Positions 26,591 to 35,796 of a stretch of DNA of 64,000 nt are shown piece after piece. The position numbers were made by a program, and so were the translations under genes. The notes under the pieces were generated by a model that was given only the letters and a program-made list of their open reading frames with translations, ran no database searches and was not told the origin of the DNA. The number at the start of each line of letters is the position of its first letter. The stretch's first letter is position 1. The DNA comes from Deltaproteobacteria bacterium (GTDB lineage Bacteria > Desulfobacterota > Binatia > Binatales > Binataceae): NCBI GenBank assembly GCA_021801125.1, contig JAJYYI010000017.1:97095-161094 (forward strand), in the 5' to 3' direction.

Positions 26591-28815
26591 GCGAGCCTGA
26601 GTATCCGCAAGAGTTCGAGCAGCTGCTGGCCGATATACGCGCGTACAACCCGCAGGCCGAGGCACAGCTTATACGGCGCGCCTACGAGTACGCGGCGCGC
26701 AGCCATCGGGGCCAGATGCGCGTCTCGGGCGAGCCTTTCGTCACCCATCCCCTCAACGTAGCGCTCATCATTGCGCGCCTGCACCTTGACGTGCCGTCCA
26801 TCGTCACCTCGCTTCTGCACGACGTGGTCGAGGACACCAGCACCTCGTTGGAGGAGATCGAACGGCTGTTCGGCGCCGAGGTCGCTCAATTAGTCGACGG
26901 CGTTACCAAGGTCTCCAAGATAACCTTTCAGAGCAAAGCGGAGAAACAGGCCGAGAATTTCCGCAAGATGATTATCGCGATGGCGCGCGATATCCGCGTC
27001 GTGCTGGTCAAGCTCGCGGATCGGCTGCACAACATGCGTACACTGGGCGCGCTTCCTCCCGAACGTCGGGTGGATATCGCCCGCGAGACGCATGAAATTT
27101 ACGCTCCACTGGCTCACCGCTTAGGAATCCATTGGCTTAAATCCGAGTTGGACGACGCCGCCTTTCGTTATCTTAACCCGGAAGCGTACGCGGCGATCGA
27201 GGAACTGGTCGCGAAAACCAAGACCGCCCGCGAAGAGTACGTCAAAGCTGTCATCGATGTTATCAGGCAGCGCTTGGACGAGGCCGGCCTTAAGGCCGAG
27301 GTCACGGGACGGCTCAAAGACTACTACTCGATCCATCATAAGATGGAGGAAGAAGAGCTGCCCTTCGACCAGATCCACGACCTCGTGGCTTTCCGTATCA
27401 TCGTCGACTCGCTGCGCGAATGTTATTCGGCACTCGGCGTGGTTCACGCCAGTTGGAAGCCGGTGCCTGGGCGCTTCAAGGACTACGTGGCGCTACCCAA
27501 GCCCAACAACTACCAATCGCTTCATACCACGGTCATCGGACCCGGCGGCCAGAAGATGGAAGTGCAGATACGCTCGCGCGACATGCATCGCGTGGCCGAG
27601 GAGGGAATCGCCGCTCACTGGAGCTATAAAGAAGGAAAGATCGAGGGATTACGTGAAAGCCAGCGCTTCGCCTGGCTCAGGCGGATCGTTGAGTGGCAGC
27701 AGCATCTCAATGATCCCCACGAATTCCTTTCCAACCTGAAAGAAGACCTCTTCGCCGAAGAGGTCTTCGTCTTTAGCCCCAAGGGCGACGTCTTCGATTT
27801 CCCCCGCGGCGCGACGGCGATCGATTTCGCCTACCGCATCCACTCCGAGGTCGGCAACCATCTGGCAGGCGTGCGCATCAACGGGAGAATCGCGCCGCTG
27901 CGTTACCGGCTCCGTTCAGGCGACACGGTCGAGGTGCTTACCTCCGAGCGCCAAAGGCCAAGCAAGGACTGGCTCGGGCACGTCGTTACCGCTCGTGCCA
28001 AGAGCCGCATCAGAAGCTGGCTGCGTTCTCAACAGGCCGAACGCTCACGCGAGTTGGGTGCCGCTTTAATCCAGCAGGAGCTGGAGCCTTCGGGCCTGAC
28101 CGTTCCGCAGCTCGAGCGCACCGGGCGACTTGATGCCGCCGCCAAGGAACTCTCTTACAAAGGGGCCCAGGCGCTGCTTGCTGCAGTGGGCTACGGGCTG
28201 ATTACCTCCGCCCAGGTGCTGACCAGGCTGCTGACGCCGGAGGAGCTAAAGCGCACGCGCCTGGACAAGACCCAGGCCGCCACCGCGGCGCAGCAGGACG
28301 GGCAGCCGCCGATCAAGGAGGCACGCCGGCCGGCTGGGGAAAAACCGGCCGCAAGCGGCGTCCTGGTTTCGGGTTTGTCGGACGTCCTGGTGAGGTTCGC
28401 CGGATGCTGCAACGCGCTTCCGGGCGAGCCGATTTGCGGCTTTATCACTCGCGGCCGCGGAGTTACCGTTCATCTGATTAATTGCCCGGTGGTGCCGCGC
28501 AACGATCCTCAACGGCGCGTCTCCGTGGTCTGGGAAGCGGGCGCTGACAGTCTGCGCGCGATCCGGCTCGAGGTGCTCTCGGTCGACCATCCCGGCCTCC
28601 TCGCCGCGATGTCCAAGGCTATCGCCACGGCAGGCGTCAACATCAGCAGCGCCGAGGTCCGGACTTCCGAGGCTGCTGGCCGCGCCAATTGCCGCTTCGA
28701 GGTCGCGGTCAGCAACGCGCGCCAGTTGAACGCCGTGATGCGGTCGTTGGCGGAGATCAACGGTGTGCTGAAAGTAGTGCGGCTCGATCAACACAACGGC
28801 GCCCACGCGGCGTGA
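26581..28815 (+). CDS. spoT: Bifunctional (p)ppGpp synthetase/hydrolase (Rel/SpoT)
   Basis: Controls the stringent response by making and degrading (p)ppGpp. 744 residues. The HD hydrolase domain (about 40-200) is intact, with HPLNVALIIARLH, SLLHDVVEDT and VKLADRLHNMRTL. The synthetase domain (about 230-350) has YYSIHHKM, DLVAFRIIV, RFKDYVALPKPNNYQSLHT and VEVQIRS-type text. A TGS domain follows (FSPKGDVFDFPRGATAIDFAY, 395-455), and a C-terminal ACT domain (RLEVLSVDHPGLLAAMSKAI). Both catalytic halves look functional, so it is probably the dual-function enzyme. ATG with AGGGG upstream, overlapping gmk. Confidence 0.96.
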   Translation: MDLGEPEYPQEFEQLLADIRAYNPQAEAQLIRRAYEYAARSHRGQMRVSGEPFVTHPLNVALIIARLHLDVPSIVTSLLHDVVEDTSTSLEEIERLFGAEVAQLVDGVTKVSKITFQSKAEKQAENFRKMIIAMARDIRVVLVKLADRLHNMRTLGALPPERRVDIARETHEIYAPLAHRLGIHWLKSELDDAAFRYLNPEAYAAIEELVAKTKTAREEYVKAVIDVIRQRLDEAGLKAEVTGRLKDYYSIHHKMEEEELPFDQIHDLVAFRIIVDSLRECYSALGVVHASWKPVPGRFKDYVALPKPNNYQSLHTTVIGPGGQKMEVQIRSRDMHRVAEEGIAAHWSYKEGKIEGLRESQRFAWLRRIVEWQQHLNDPHEFLSNLKEDLFAEEVFVFSPKGDVFDFPRGATAIDFAYRIHSEVGNHLAGVRINGRIAPLRYRLRSGDTVEVLTSERQRPSKDWLGHVVTARAKSRIRSWLRSQQAERSRELGAALIQQELEPSGLTVPQLERTGRLDAAAKELSYKGAQALLAAVGYGLITSAQVLTRLLTPEELKRTRLDKTQAATAAQQDGQPPIKEARRPAGEKPAASGVLVSGLSDVLVRFAGCCNALPGEPICGFITRGRGVTVHLINCPVVPRNDPQRRVSVVWEAGADSLRAIRLEVLSVDHPGLLAAMSKAIATAGVNISSAEVRTSEAAGRANCRFEVAVSNARQLNAVMRSLAEINGVLKVVRLDQHNGAHAA

Positions 28816-28972
28816 CGGAGCTTCCCGTTTGACGGTTGGGGCTTCTGGCCTGCCGGCCAACCAATCGGGGAGTATTAGGGCCGCCTGACGGGTCGAGAGG
28901 CGCGCTTCCAACACCAACGTAAGGAGCGCTCTCACACCCAGGCGCGATTGGCGATCAAACTATGGGGCTCTC

Positions 28973-29368
28973 ATGACACGTAGGCGCATTCATACTGACT
29001 TGGCTCCGGCCGCGATCGGGCCGTATTCGCAAGCTATAATCTACGGCAACACGCTTTTCTGTTCGGGGCAACTCGGCCTTGATAAAAGCGGCGCGAAAAT
29101 CGTCGCCGGCGGCGCCGAGGCAGAGGCGCGCCAAGCGCTCGACAATTTGCGCGCCGTGCTCGCGCAAGCCGCGATGACTCTCGACGACGTGGTGAAGACA
29201 ACGATCTTCCTAACGGACTTGGCGGATTTCGAAACCGTCAATCGGACCTATAGCGAGTACTTCAAGTCGCCTTACCCGGCGCGCTCAACCGTGCAGGTCG
29301 CGGCGCTGCCGCGCGGCGCGCGGGTCGAGATCGAAGCGATCGCGATCAAAGGCGACGCCGAAGCCTGA
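28973..29368 (+). CDS. ridA: RidA/Rid-family enamine/imine deaminase
   Basis: Hydrolyses reactive 2-aminoacrylate-type enamines/imines released by PLP enzymes. 131 residues with the family landmarks AAIGPYSQAI, LFCSGQLGLDKSGAKIV, EARQALDNLRAVLAQAAMTLDDVVKTTIFLTDLADF, the catalytic Arg region YPARSTVQVAALPRGARVEIEAIA, and the final Glu. ATG preceded by GGGG at five bases. It follows spoT after 157 bases and is closed by a terminator at 29397. Confidence 0.95.
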   Translation: MTRRRIHTDLAPAAIGPYSQAIIYGNTLFCSGQLGLDKSGAKIVAGGAEAEARQALDNLRAVLAQAAMTLDDVVKTTIFLTDLADFETVNRTYSEYFKSPYPARSTVQVAALPRGARVEIEAIAIKGDAEA

Positions 29369-29396
29369 CCGGCTTTTTGCGCGATTAGCGCGCCGC

Positions 29397-29421
29397 ACTG
29401 CGTTTCGCCTCGCAGTTTTTT
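29397..29421 (+). terminator. rho-independent terminator after ridA
   Basis: Stem ACTGCG (29397..29402) and CGCAGT (29411..29416) with an eight-base loop, followed by six T. It lies 28 bases after the ridA stop and probably ends the gmk-spoT-ridA transcript. Confidence 0.65.
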
Positions 29422-29945
29422 GCTCCACCGAGGCCAGCCAGCAGGGCGAAGCGAATCCTCGCTCGCGTTTATCCCACAAAAGCGAGACTTCCCGCAGCCC
29501 TCGCGGAAGGATGCGCCACTCTTCTAATCTTGCAGCCACCGTGGCTAGCCTGCCGGCATAAACCGCCCAAAACCCCCATTTTCAGGGGCGCACCGAGCGC
29601 CTCGTAAGCGGTGCGACGATGCTTGGGGCGTTTCGCGCAGCTTTCCAGTCAACAGGCGACCCAGGCCGCAGTCTAACGGCAGGAGACAAGCCGCTGAAGA
29701 ACATGGATACGCACGCAAACCGCGGTATCGATGCCCGAGCGACATTGCCCTGACGCGCGCAAAGCTATCTTCTGCGGCGGCGAAGACACCAACGCACGAG
29801 TCGCACTTCTTCGCACTAGCCCGAGCCAGGATTTAGTTGCGGGCGGGTTAAATCATAAACAAGTATTAGCGGAGAGCTATTTTTGCTTGCTCGCTTTTTC
29901 CTGTTGCGCTTAACAAGATCTTTTGCGTATTTTTATGTCGTTCAT

Positions 29946-29969
29946 GTTCATCAATCTGGATTGATGAAC
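29946..29969. promoter_or_regulatory. perfect 24-bp palindrome, probable operator
   Basis: Arms GTTCATCAATC and GATTGATGAAC are separated by TG. Perfect 11-bp dyads of this kind are typical dimeric-regulator sites. It lies about 200 bases upstream of the first GGN-repeat gene. Confidence 0.5.
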
Positions 29970-29975
29970 ACCGTC

Positions 29976-29990
29976 ATTACCACTGGTAAT
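29976..29990. promoter_or_regulatory. 15-bp palindrome next to the first one
   Basis: ATTACCA-C-TGGTAAT, perfect 7-bp arms, only six bases after the 24-bp palindrome. The pair suggests two regulator sites or a composite site. Confidence 0.4.
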
Positions 29991-30168
29991 TCTGGGTTGT
30001 GTTTGGGGGTTGGCTAGAACATGGATTGCCGGCATACCAACCAACATAGAGCGAGCTTGTTTTCGCGAACTCGCGACTCGCCAGGCACCGCCTCGGCGAA
30101 ACGCACGGAAGAACTGACCCGGGCGTGCTCTGGGTCTTAGCGATGCAGCTTTGGGAACGGAGAAAAGC

Positions 30169-31050
30169 ATGATGCGTAGGCAATATTTAAAATCAACCGC
30201 GTGTGCAGCGCTCATGTTTAGCGCTGTCTTTCTCGCCGGGACGGGGAGTGCGCAGGAGATCTGCGACGAAGCGCACCCCATAGCGGCAAATACCACTGTC
30301 CAGTGCAGCTTGCTCGTACCGCCGGACCAGACCTGCGAACTAACGGGCGTTCAAGTCACCGGGAACATTATCGTCCAGGCCGGCGCGACGCTTATTGCAG
30401 GTCCCGGGACTCAACCCAGCTCGGTCGGCGGAAACGTATCCGCTTCGGCGGCGGCGTGCGTATCGCTAAACGTGAGTTCTGTGGGTGGAAACGTGATTGC
30501 AAGCGGCACGGGCAGTTGCTCTGGTAGCTCGCAGTTCGATTTTCTCTGCACACCTCGCGTAGGCGGGAACGTTGAAATTCTCGGAAGCAGCCAAGCCTGG
30601 TGTGTTGCTGGAAATCCGAATTGCGGTTGTTCGTACTCCTCAATGACGGTTGGCGGAAATTTCGAGTTCGAAGGCAACGCTATAGCCGAATATATCGAAA
30701 ACGACGTGATTCGCGGCAACCTAACGTTTAACAGCAACCATGGGGGCGGACTCATCTCAAAGGACACCATCGGCGGAAACCTTTACTACAACAGCAACTC
30801 TGGCGGATCGAATTCGGTCTCGAATAACGGCATTGGCGGGAATCTGCAGTTCAACAGCAACACGACAGGTCCGAACACGGTTAGCGATAATCACGCCGGC
30901 GGAAATATTCAGTGCTTCAGCAATAACCCCACACCGAACGCGACGGGGAACACGGCGGGTGGCGTGATTTCGGGCCAGTGCAAGCCCGCTGATCCGTCTA
31001 GCACCTCCGGTGTCAACACCACGCAGCCGTGGTGGCAAAACCGCTGGTAA
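30169..31050 (+). CDS. Secreted GGN-repeat (right-handed beta-helix-like) protein, copy 1
   Basis: 293 residues from the ATG at 30169 (GGAG seven bases upstream; frame open to 30151). Signal peptide about 1-28, cleaved near GSAQE. The mature chain is made of short turns built on GGN: VGGNVSAS, VGGNVIAS, VGGNVEIL, VGGNFEFE, then four near-regular units of about 21 residues (from 181, 201, 222 and 243: IRGNLTFNSN, IGGNLYYNSN, IGGNLQFNSN, AGGNIQCFSN). That pattern suits a beta-helix. It has about ten cysteines and an aromatic C-terminus (PWWQNRW). Function unknown; surface or matrix protein is the best guess. A shorter paralogue follows 71 bases downstream. Confidence 0.82.
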   Translation: MMRRQYLKSTACAALMFSAVFLAGTGSAQEICDEAHPIAANTTVQCSLLVPPDQTCELTGVQVTGNIIVQAGATLIAGPGTQPSSVGGNVSASAAACVSLNVSSVGGNVIASGTGSCSGSSQFDFLCTPRVGGNVEILGSSQAWCVAGNPNCGCSYSSMTVGGNFEFEGNAIAEYIENDVIRGNLTFNSNHGGGLISKDTIGGNLYYNSNSGGSNSVSNNGIGGNLQFNSNTTGPNTVSDNHAGGNIQCFSNNPTPNATGNTAGGVISGQCKPADPSSTSGVNTTQPWWQNRW

Positions 31051-31121
31051 AGGCGCGCAAAGCAGCAATTGCTGAGACGACCGACGTAAGCTTTGCGTTT
31101 CAAGTGAGGGAGAACAAGAAG

Positions 31122-31811
31122 ATGCTTATGCGATGCCTTAAAAAAACTATCTATGCTGCGTTGGTGCCCGCTGCCGTCTTTTGCCTGAGCGTCACCACGT
31201 ATGCTCAGACCATTTGTAACGACGCTGGTTCCTCGCCCGCCGATTGCAACACGATCGGCTGCCCGGTACCGCCGGGAACGACCGTCCCATGCGACCTAAT
31301 CGTACCTCCGAACGCGACTTGTACTCTGGATAACGTCATAGTGACCGGCAGCGTGTCCGTCGAGCAAGGCGGATGCCTCAACCCTACGGGTAAACTGATG
31401 GTCGGCGGAAATGTCAATGCGTATCAGGCAGCGTGCCTTTCTCTGGGCTTCGGCAGCGAAGTCGTTGGCAATTTGAGCGCAAGTGGCACAACAGGAAACA
31501 CCCCGGCTCACTCGTTTAACTTTTTGTGCAACTCGAAGGTTGATGGGAGTGTCAACATCGAGAACAGCGGAGCAGGCGCAAAATGGTGTATTGGGTACCA
31601 GGGCTCGCCCTGTGACTGCGCGGTGGGCGTCACCGTGGGCGGCAGCCTCACGTTCGACGGCAATGATGGCGGAGGGATTATAGGAAACAACACCATCACG
31701 GGATCCTTGAGTTGCGCAAACAACAGCCCGCCGCCAACATGCAACGGCTCTAGCACAAGCTGCAACAACAACACGGCAAGCTCCAAGATTGGGCAGTGCA
31801 GTAGTTTTTAA
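31122..31811 (+). CDS. Secreted GGN-repeat protein, copy 2
   Basis: 229 residues from the ATG at 31122 (GAGGGAG upstream; frame open to 31029). Signal peptide about 1-26, ending near TYAQT. It shares its whole layout with copy 1: CDLIVPPNATCTLDNVIVTG parallels CSLLVPPDQTCELTGVQVTG, then MVGGNVNAY, VVGNLSASG, VDGSVNIEN, VGGSLTFDGN and ITGSLSCANN. It lacks the regular 21-residue NSN units and ends in a Cys/Ser/Asn-rich tail (NGSSTSCNNNTASSK). Probably co-transcribed with copy 1 and ended by the terminator at 31897. Function unknown. Confidence 0.8.
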   Translation: MLMRCLKKTIYAALVPAAVFCLSVTTYAQTICNDAGSSPADCNTIGCPVPPGTTVPCDLIVPPNATCTLDNVIVTGSVSVEQGGCLNPTGKLMVGGNVNAYQAACLSLGFGSEVVGNLSASGTTGNTPAHSFNFLCNSKVDGSVNIENSGAGAKWCIGYQGSPCDCAVGVTVGGSLTFDGNDGGGIIGNNTITGSLSCANNSPPPTCNGSSTSCNNNTASSKIGQCSSF

Positions 31812-31896
31812 ACGTTGGCGTGTCTGCGACCTAAGGCCGGCGGTACACGCAGACTCACGATGGGCTAGACGCCGGACGCTCCATGCTTGAAAGACA

Positions 31897-31932
31897 GCAG
31901 CCGCGACGGGCTTCCCGTCGCGGCTGCTTTTT
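31897..31932 (+). terminator. strong rho-independent terminator
   Basis: Perfect 14-bp stem (GCAGCCGCGACGGG at 31897..31910 against 31914..31927), a three-base loop CTT and a following run of five T. Ends the GGN-repeat transcript. Confidence 0.88.
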
Positions 31933-32044
31933 ATCGCGAAGAGGATTGATTGCGGTCGGCTTGGCTGACTTATCCGTCAAGCCAGTGGAACGTCAGGGCG
32001 AACGCGACGCGGGGAACAATGCACTCACAACTAAGCGGCGCGGA

Positions 32045-32884
32045 TCACTGGTCCTGGATGTGCTCTTTTTGCATTTTGGCTTCCATCTCGCGGAACTTGG
32101 CCAAGCGCTGGTCGGTTGTCTCCAGGGCGCGGGGGGCCTGAGCGGCCTGAGCGCTGGCCCGTGGCAACTCGCCGTCGATTTTGGCCAACGCCTCTTGAGC
32201 GAGGCGGCGCACCTTGGCGCTCCGATCCTCGCTGGCGACTTTAAGCAGCAAGTCCCGCGCGCGCGGGTCGCCGAGTTCCCCTAGGGCGAACGCCGCAGTT
32301 CCGCGGCCTTCTTCGTCGTGCGCCTTTTCTAGAAAGTGAATTACAGCTATTGTGCCGCGCGGATCACCGATAGACCCCAGCGCGCTCACCAAGTGAAGCC
32401 GCTCAGCCTCCGGCGTGGTGCGCATGAAGAGGTATTGGCCCATCAGCGGCACGGCCTCAGCCATGTGGCGCTCAGCCATTATATCGGTAGCCTTGACCTG
32501 GACCCTTACGTCCGAGTCGGTCATCGCTTTGATCAGAAGATCATCAACCTGCGGATCGGAGATCGGTATGATCTTGTCGAGGCCCTCGAGTCTGACCACG
32601 GGATCGTCGCTTTTCTGGGCGCTCTGCGCGTCGGCTATCTTTGAGTCTTTGTCAGCGACGTCCTGATTGAACCCGCCGCTGGCAGGTAGCGAGCTCATTG
32701 CGCCCATCACCCCTGGCATGCTGTTGTTCGGCGACACACCCGGCTGCGGCGTCTGTGATTGCTGCATCTGAGGTCCGGGCAGCGGAATGCCCATCTGGGC
32801 GTGGGCTGGATGCGCGAAGAGCACGCAAGCGCACGCCAGGAGCACCAAGCCACCAGCCAACGTTCTTGCGCTGAAAGACCACAT
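32045..32884 (-). CDS. Exported HEAT-repeat protein
   Basis: 279 residues. Signal peptide about 1-29 (LAGGLVLLACACVLFAHPAHAQ), then a Pro/Gln/Met-rich linker (GIPLPGPQMQQSQTPQPG) to residue ~65. Helical HEAT repeats follow: VVRLEGLDKIIPISDPQVDDLLIKAM, DVRVQVKATDIMAERHM, LVSALGSIGDPRGTIAVIHFL, TAAFALGELGDPRARDLLLKVA and KVRRLAQEALAKIDG. It ends in a charged tail. ATG with AAGGAG seven bases upstream. A periplasmic scaffold or adaptor role is inferred from fold only. Monocistronic, convergent with the GGN-repeat genes. Confidence 0.85.
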   Translation of the reverse strand: MWSFSARTLAGGLVLLACACVLFAHPAHAQMGIPLPGPQMQQSQTPQPGVSPNNSMPGVMGAMSSLPASGGFNQDVADKDSKIADAQSAQKSDDPVVRLEGLDKIIPISDPQVDDLLIKAMTDSDVRVQVKATDIMAERHMAEAVPLMGQYLFMRTTPEAERLHLVSALGSIGDPRGTIAVIHFLEKAHDEEGRGTAAFALGELGDPRARDLLLKVASEDRSAKVRRLAQEALAKIDGELPRASAQAAQAPRALETTDQRLAKFREMEAKMQKEHIQDQ

Positions 32885-33181
32885 CGTACAACTCCTTGTT
32901 CCCTGCCAGATGCCCTGAGGCGATCGGTCGTTCGGGCCTTTTAGAGCTCAACGCGGTGCGGGGGAGCAGTAAGCGCTTCGTCCGCATCGTCGGCTTGCTT
33001 CCTACCCTCCTTCGTTTCTGTACCAATCGAACCTGGCCGAGGTTAGCTCGGTTGCGTTTTTCACCAGCAAAGCGCACCCGGACGCCGGCGTGGGCGTAGT
33101 TTCACTCGGCGCATTACGCGGGATTTCCTCAACCGCTTTTCTTCCATCTGCTGCTCCTTATAGCATTAGTTGAGGTACCGT

Positions 33182-34114
33182 TTGAACTGCCTAAGGCCGA
33201 TTACAATCTTTTTGGCGAGTGGTGCGCTGCTTGCGACGATGCTGTGCGAGCAAACGGCGCTGCTCGCGCGAAATTCCTGGGCCGGCGAGCCTGATGGAGC
33301 CCTTCCCGCGGCGACCTCTCCGGTCAAGCCGGGGCAGGAACTGATCTATCGTGCGTCCTGGATGGGGGTGCCGGTCGGGATCGCACGGCTGACCTTCGGC
33401 TCGGACGACAAGAGCACTAGCCTTTCGCGCGGAGTTGCGTTGGTTCAGACAAACCGCGCGGCCGACGCGTTATACAAGATGCACGACCAGTTGTGCGAGG
33501 ATTTTGACGCAGATTCATTTGCGCCCCGCCTGATGGAGATTTTCCAGCACGAAAATCACACCTTTAACCAGTATACGGTCACGTTCAGCGAGGTTTCCGG
33601 ACGCATCGAGACGCTGCGGCGAACCCGGCGCGGCGCGCAGCACCATGATTTTCAGCTGAAGAATGCCTTCGGACCGATCTCGGCGGCACTTAAAATTTTG
33701 TCGCAACCGCTGGAGGTAGGCCGCAGTCGCTCGGTGCTGGTCTTTACCGGAACGAGCTATTATCTGGTAGAGCTTTCCGTGGTCAGGCGCGAGCGGATAG
33801 CCTCGGCGATGGGTAACGCCGACACTTTTTTGACCGGCGCACGCGTAGTGAGATCGAGCGACGGTTCCGCCGCCGAGTCGGTGCACAACGTGGCGTTATG
33901 GATTTCCGCTGGAGAAAACCATCTGCCGCTGCGCGCCGAGGCGATGACCTTTGTCGGCCCGGTCAGGGCGGATCTGGTCTCCGTGGCCGCGCAGGCATCT
34001 CCCCGTGCTACGCACTGCCGCCGAATGATCCAGGCCAACGAGAGCGCGCCGCTTGGCCTTCCCAACGGGAAGCGAAACGGCTCTGACGGCCTGCTCGCGG
34101 CGCCTAGTCCTTGA
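33182..34114 (+). CDS. DUF3108-domain exported protein
   Basis: 310 residues from a TTG at 33182, chosen because GAGG lies six bases upstream; a TTG at 33170 is the longer alternative. Signal peptide about 1-37. The body matches the DUF3108 pattern: VKPGQELIYRASWMGVPVGIARLTF, SRGVALVQTNRAADALYKMHDQLCEDFDADSFAPRLMEIF, then FGPISAALKILSQPLEVGRSRSVLVFTG, and WISAGENHLPLRAEA near the C-terminus. Family members are periplasmic proteins of unknown function, often near cell-envelope genes. It precedes thpR on the same strand. Confidence 0.8.
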   Translation: MNCLRPITIFLASGALLATMLCEQTALLARNSWAGEPDGALPAATSPVKPGQELIYRASWMGVPVGIARLTFGSDDKSTSLSRGVALVQTNRAADALYKMHDQLCEDFDADSFAPRLMEIFQHENHTFNQYTVTFSEVSGRIETLRRTRRGAQHHDFQLKNAFGPISAALKILSQPLEVGRSRSVLVFTGTSYYLVELSVVRRERIASAMGNADTFLTGARVVRSSDGSAAESVHNVALWISAGENHLPLRAEAMTFVGPVRADLVSVAAQASPRATHCRRMIQANESAPLGLPNGKRNGSDGLLAAPSP

Positions 34115-34192
34115 ATAGATGTTGGAACGCGGAACTCCATGCTAGCTTTAGCAGCGCCCGCGATCGGGGCCTTGTAACGGATGGTCGGGTGA

Positions 34193-34810
34193 ATGGGCTC
34201 ACCGCTTGAAAATCTTCCCGCCACAGTGAGAGCCTTTGTGGCCGTGCGCCCCAATCACGAGACGCTATCGGCGGTAGCCGGCTTTATCGAGGAACTACGC
34301 CCGCTCAAGGCGGATGTCCGCTGGGTCAAACCGGCAAACCTGCATCTGACGCTGCGCTTTCTGGGCGACCAAGCGCAGTCATCTCGGCTGGCCACGCTGT
34401 CGCAATGCTTGCTCGAAGTGGCCGCTCGGTACGAGCCCTTCTCGGTAACGGCGTGCGGCATCGGAGGTTTCCCGGAAATCAGTCGTCCGCGAGTTATATG
34501 GGTGGGTTTCGAGGGCCGAGCGCTACTCCAGCTTGCGCAAGAGGCGGAGCAATGCGCCCTGTCAGCGGGCTTCGCGCCATGTGGCCGGCCCTTTGCACCT
34601 CATTTGACCGTCGGACGCGTGCGCAGCTTGCGCGGGTTCGCGCCGACGGCGCGCGCCCTCGCTCAAGCGCAGGAGCGTGAGTTCGGTGTTTCCGTGATCG
34701 ATGGCGTTACGCTTTATTGCAGCGAACGCTCGGCCTGCGGGCCGACTTACTACGAAGTAATGACGATGAAGCTTGGCGCCGCCCGCCGACGGCCGCCAAT
34801 GAGCGCCTAA
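34193..34810 (+). CDS. thpR: RNA 2',3'-cyclic phosphodiesterase ThpR (LigT-like)
   Basis: 2H-phosphoesterase that opens 2',3'-cyclic phosphate RNA ends. 205 residues. The two catalytic HxT motifs are both present, NLHLTLRFLGD (about residues 43-53) and FAPHLTVGRVRS (about 131-142), as are VRAFVAVRP at the start and LYCSERSACGPTYYEV at the end. ATG start, modest ribosome site. It follows the DUF3108 gene by 78 bases and precedes the SIMPL gene. Confidence 0.93.
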   Translation: MGSPLENLPATVRAFVAVRPNHETLSAVAGFIEELRPLKADVRWVKPANLHLTLRFLGDQAQSSRLATLSQCLLEVAARYEPFSVTACGIGGFPEISRPRVIWVGFEGRALLQLAQEAEQCALSAGFAPCGRPFAPHLTVGRVRSLRGFAPTARALAQAQEREFGVSVIDGVTLYCSERSACGPTYYEVMTMKLGAARRRPPMSA

Positions 34811-34976
34811 GCGAGCTTTCTGCCGAGATGGGGGAGGCGTGCGTTGTCGAGATACCACCGAGAGAAAACAACACCTGCCGCTTCGCGTCGGATGGGACCG
34901 GAACGCGGCTTCGTGCGTTGAAATAAACCAAGGAATCCCCGCGAATCGAAAGATCGCCAATTCCACAGGAGTGCTG

Positions 34977-35705
34977 ATGAAGCATTGGAGCAAACCCTTG
35001 GTTATGGTTGCGCTGTGCGCGTTGGGTTTGACGATAACTAGCGCGCGGCCCGCCGCCGCGCAGGCCGACCGAGCGAAGCCCATTCGGAAGCTTTCCGTCA
35101 CAGGACACGGTGAGACTCAGGTCAAACCAGACGTGGCAACGCTCGACGTCGCCGTTGAGACCACCGGCGCTACCGCGCAAGAGGCAGCGCAACGTAATGC
35201 GGAGCTTTCGCAGAAGGTTGTTTCCGCAGTCAAAGCGGACGTCGGTGCGAGCGGCTCGGTATGGACCGGCAGCTACGCGCTGTTTCCGGACTATCAGCCG
35301 ATACCTGGAGGCGGAGGCAGTAAACTCGTAGGTTATCGTTCCGAAAATTCCATCAAGGTGCGCACCGACGCGCTCGACAAGGTCGGTTCCCTGATTGACA
35401 AGGCGATCGAGGCGGGCGCCAATCGAATCAATTCGCTCGCCTTTACGGTGAGCGACGATTCGCAGGCGCGCAATCAAGCAATTTCCCTGGCGGCCAAAGA
35501 CGCGGAAAACGAGGCGCAAGCGTTAGCCGGAGCGCTCGGCGTGAAGCTCAAGCGAATCGTGGATACTTCGGTCGAGGGCAAGGTGAGACCCTCGCCGCTC
35601 ATGATGGGCGCCCGAATGGCCACGATGGCCGGCGCGCCTACGCCTATCGAGATCGACCGTGTCAGCGTGCCGGCGACGGTCTCGCTGGTATACGAAATTG
35701 AATGA
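34977..35705 (+). CDS. SIMPL-domain (DUF541) periplasmic protein
   Basis: 242 residues. ATG at 34977 has AGGAG five bases upstream and opens into a signal peptide (MKHWSKPLVMVALCALGLT, cleaved near AAAQA); the frame is open to 34839. SIMPL-type landmarks are KLSVTGHGETQVKPDVATLDVAVET, RNAELSQKVVSAVKADVG, GYRSENSIKVRTDALDKVGSLIDKAIEAGANRINSLAF and AKDAENEAQALAGALG, ending IDRVSVPATVSLVYEIE. Members are secreted or periplasmic, with proposed roles in oxidative stress; the molecular activity is not settled. Confidence 0.88.
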   Translation: MKHWSKPLVMVALCALGLTITSARPAAAQADRAKPIRKLSVTGHGETQVKPDVATLDVAVETTGATAQEAAQRNAELSQKVVSAVKADVGASGSVWTGSYALFPDYQPIPGGGGSKLVGYRSENSIKVRTDALDKVGSLIDKAIEAGANRINSLAFTVSDDSQARNQAISLAAKDAENEAQALAGALGVKLKRIVDTSVEGKVRPSPLMMGARMATMAGAPTPIEIDRVSVPATVSLVYEIE

Positions 35706-35796
35706 AGTCGCCCGCTGCGTTGACCGTTTTCGGCCTTCGGGTTCTTGGAGCCCGCCGGGAGCAAATCCGCGCCTTCTTAGGCCGTAATGTGATCGG

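Larger units (their letters stand above)
29422..30168. other. long upstream region of the GGN-repeat genes
   Basis: About 750 bases without a supported gene. The right half (29830-30010) is clearly AT-richer than the surroundings and contains two palindromes (29946..29969 and 29976..29990). The ribosome site of the next gene (GGAG before ATG 30169) closes the region. A regulated promoter for the secreted repeat proteins is the likely content; no RNA gene was recognised. Confidence 0.45.
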
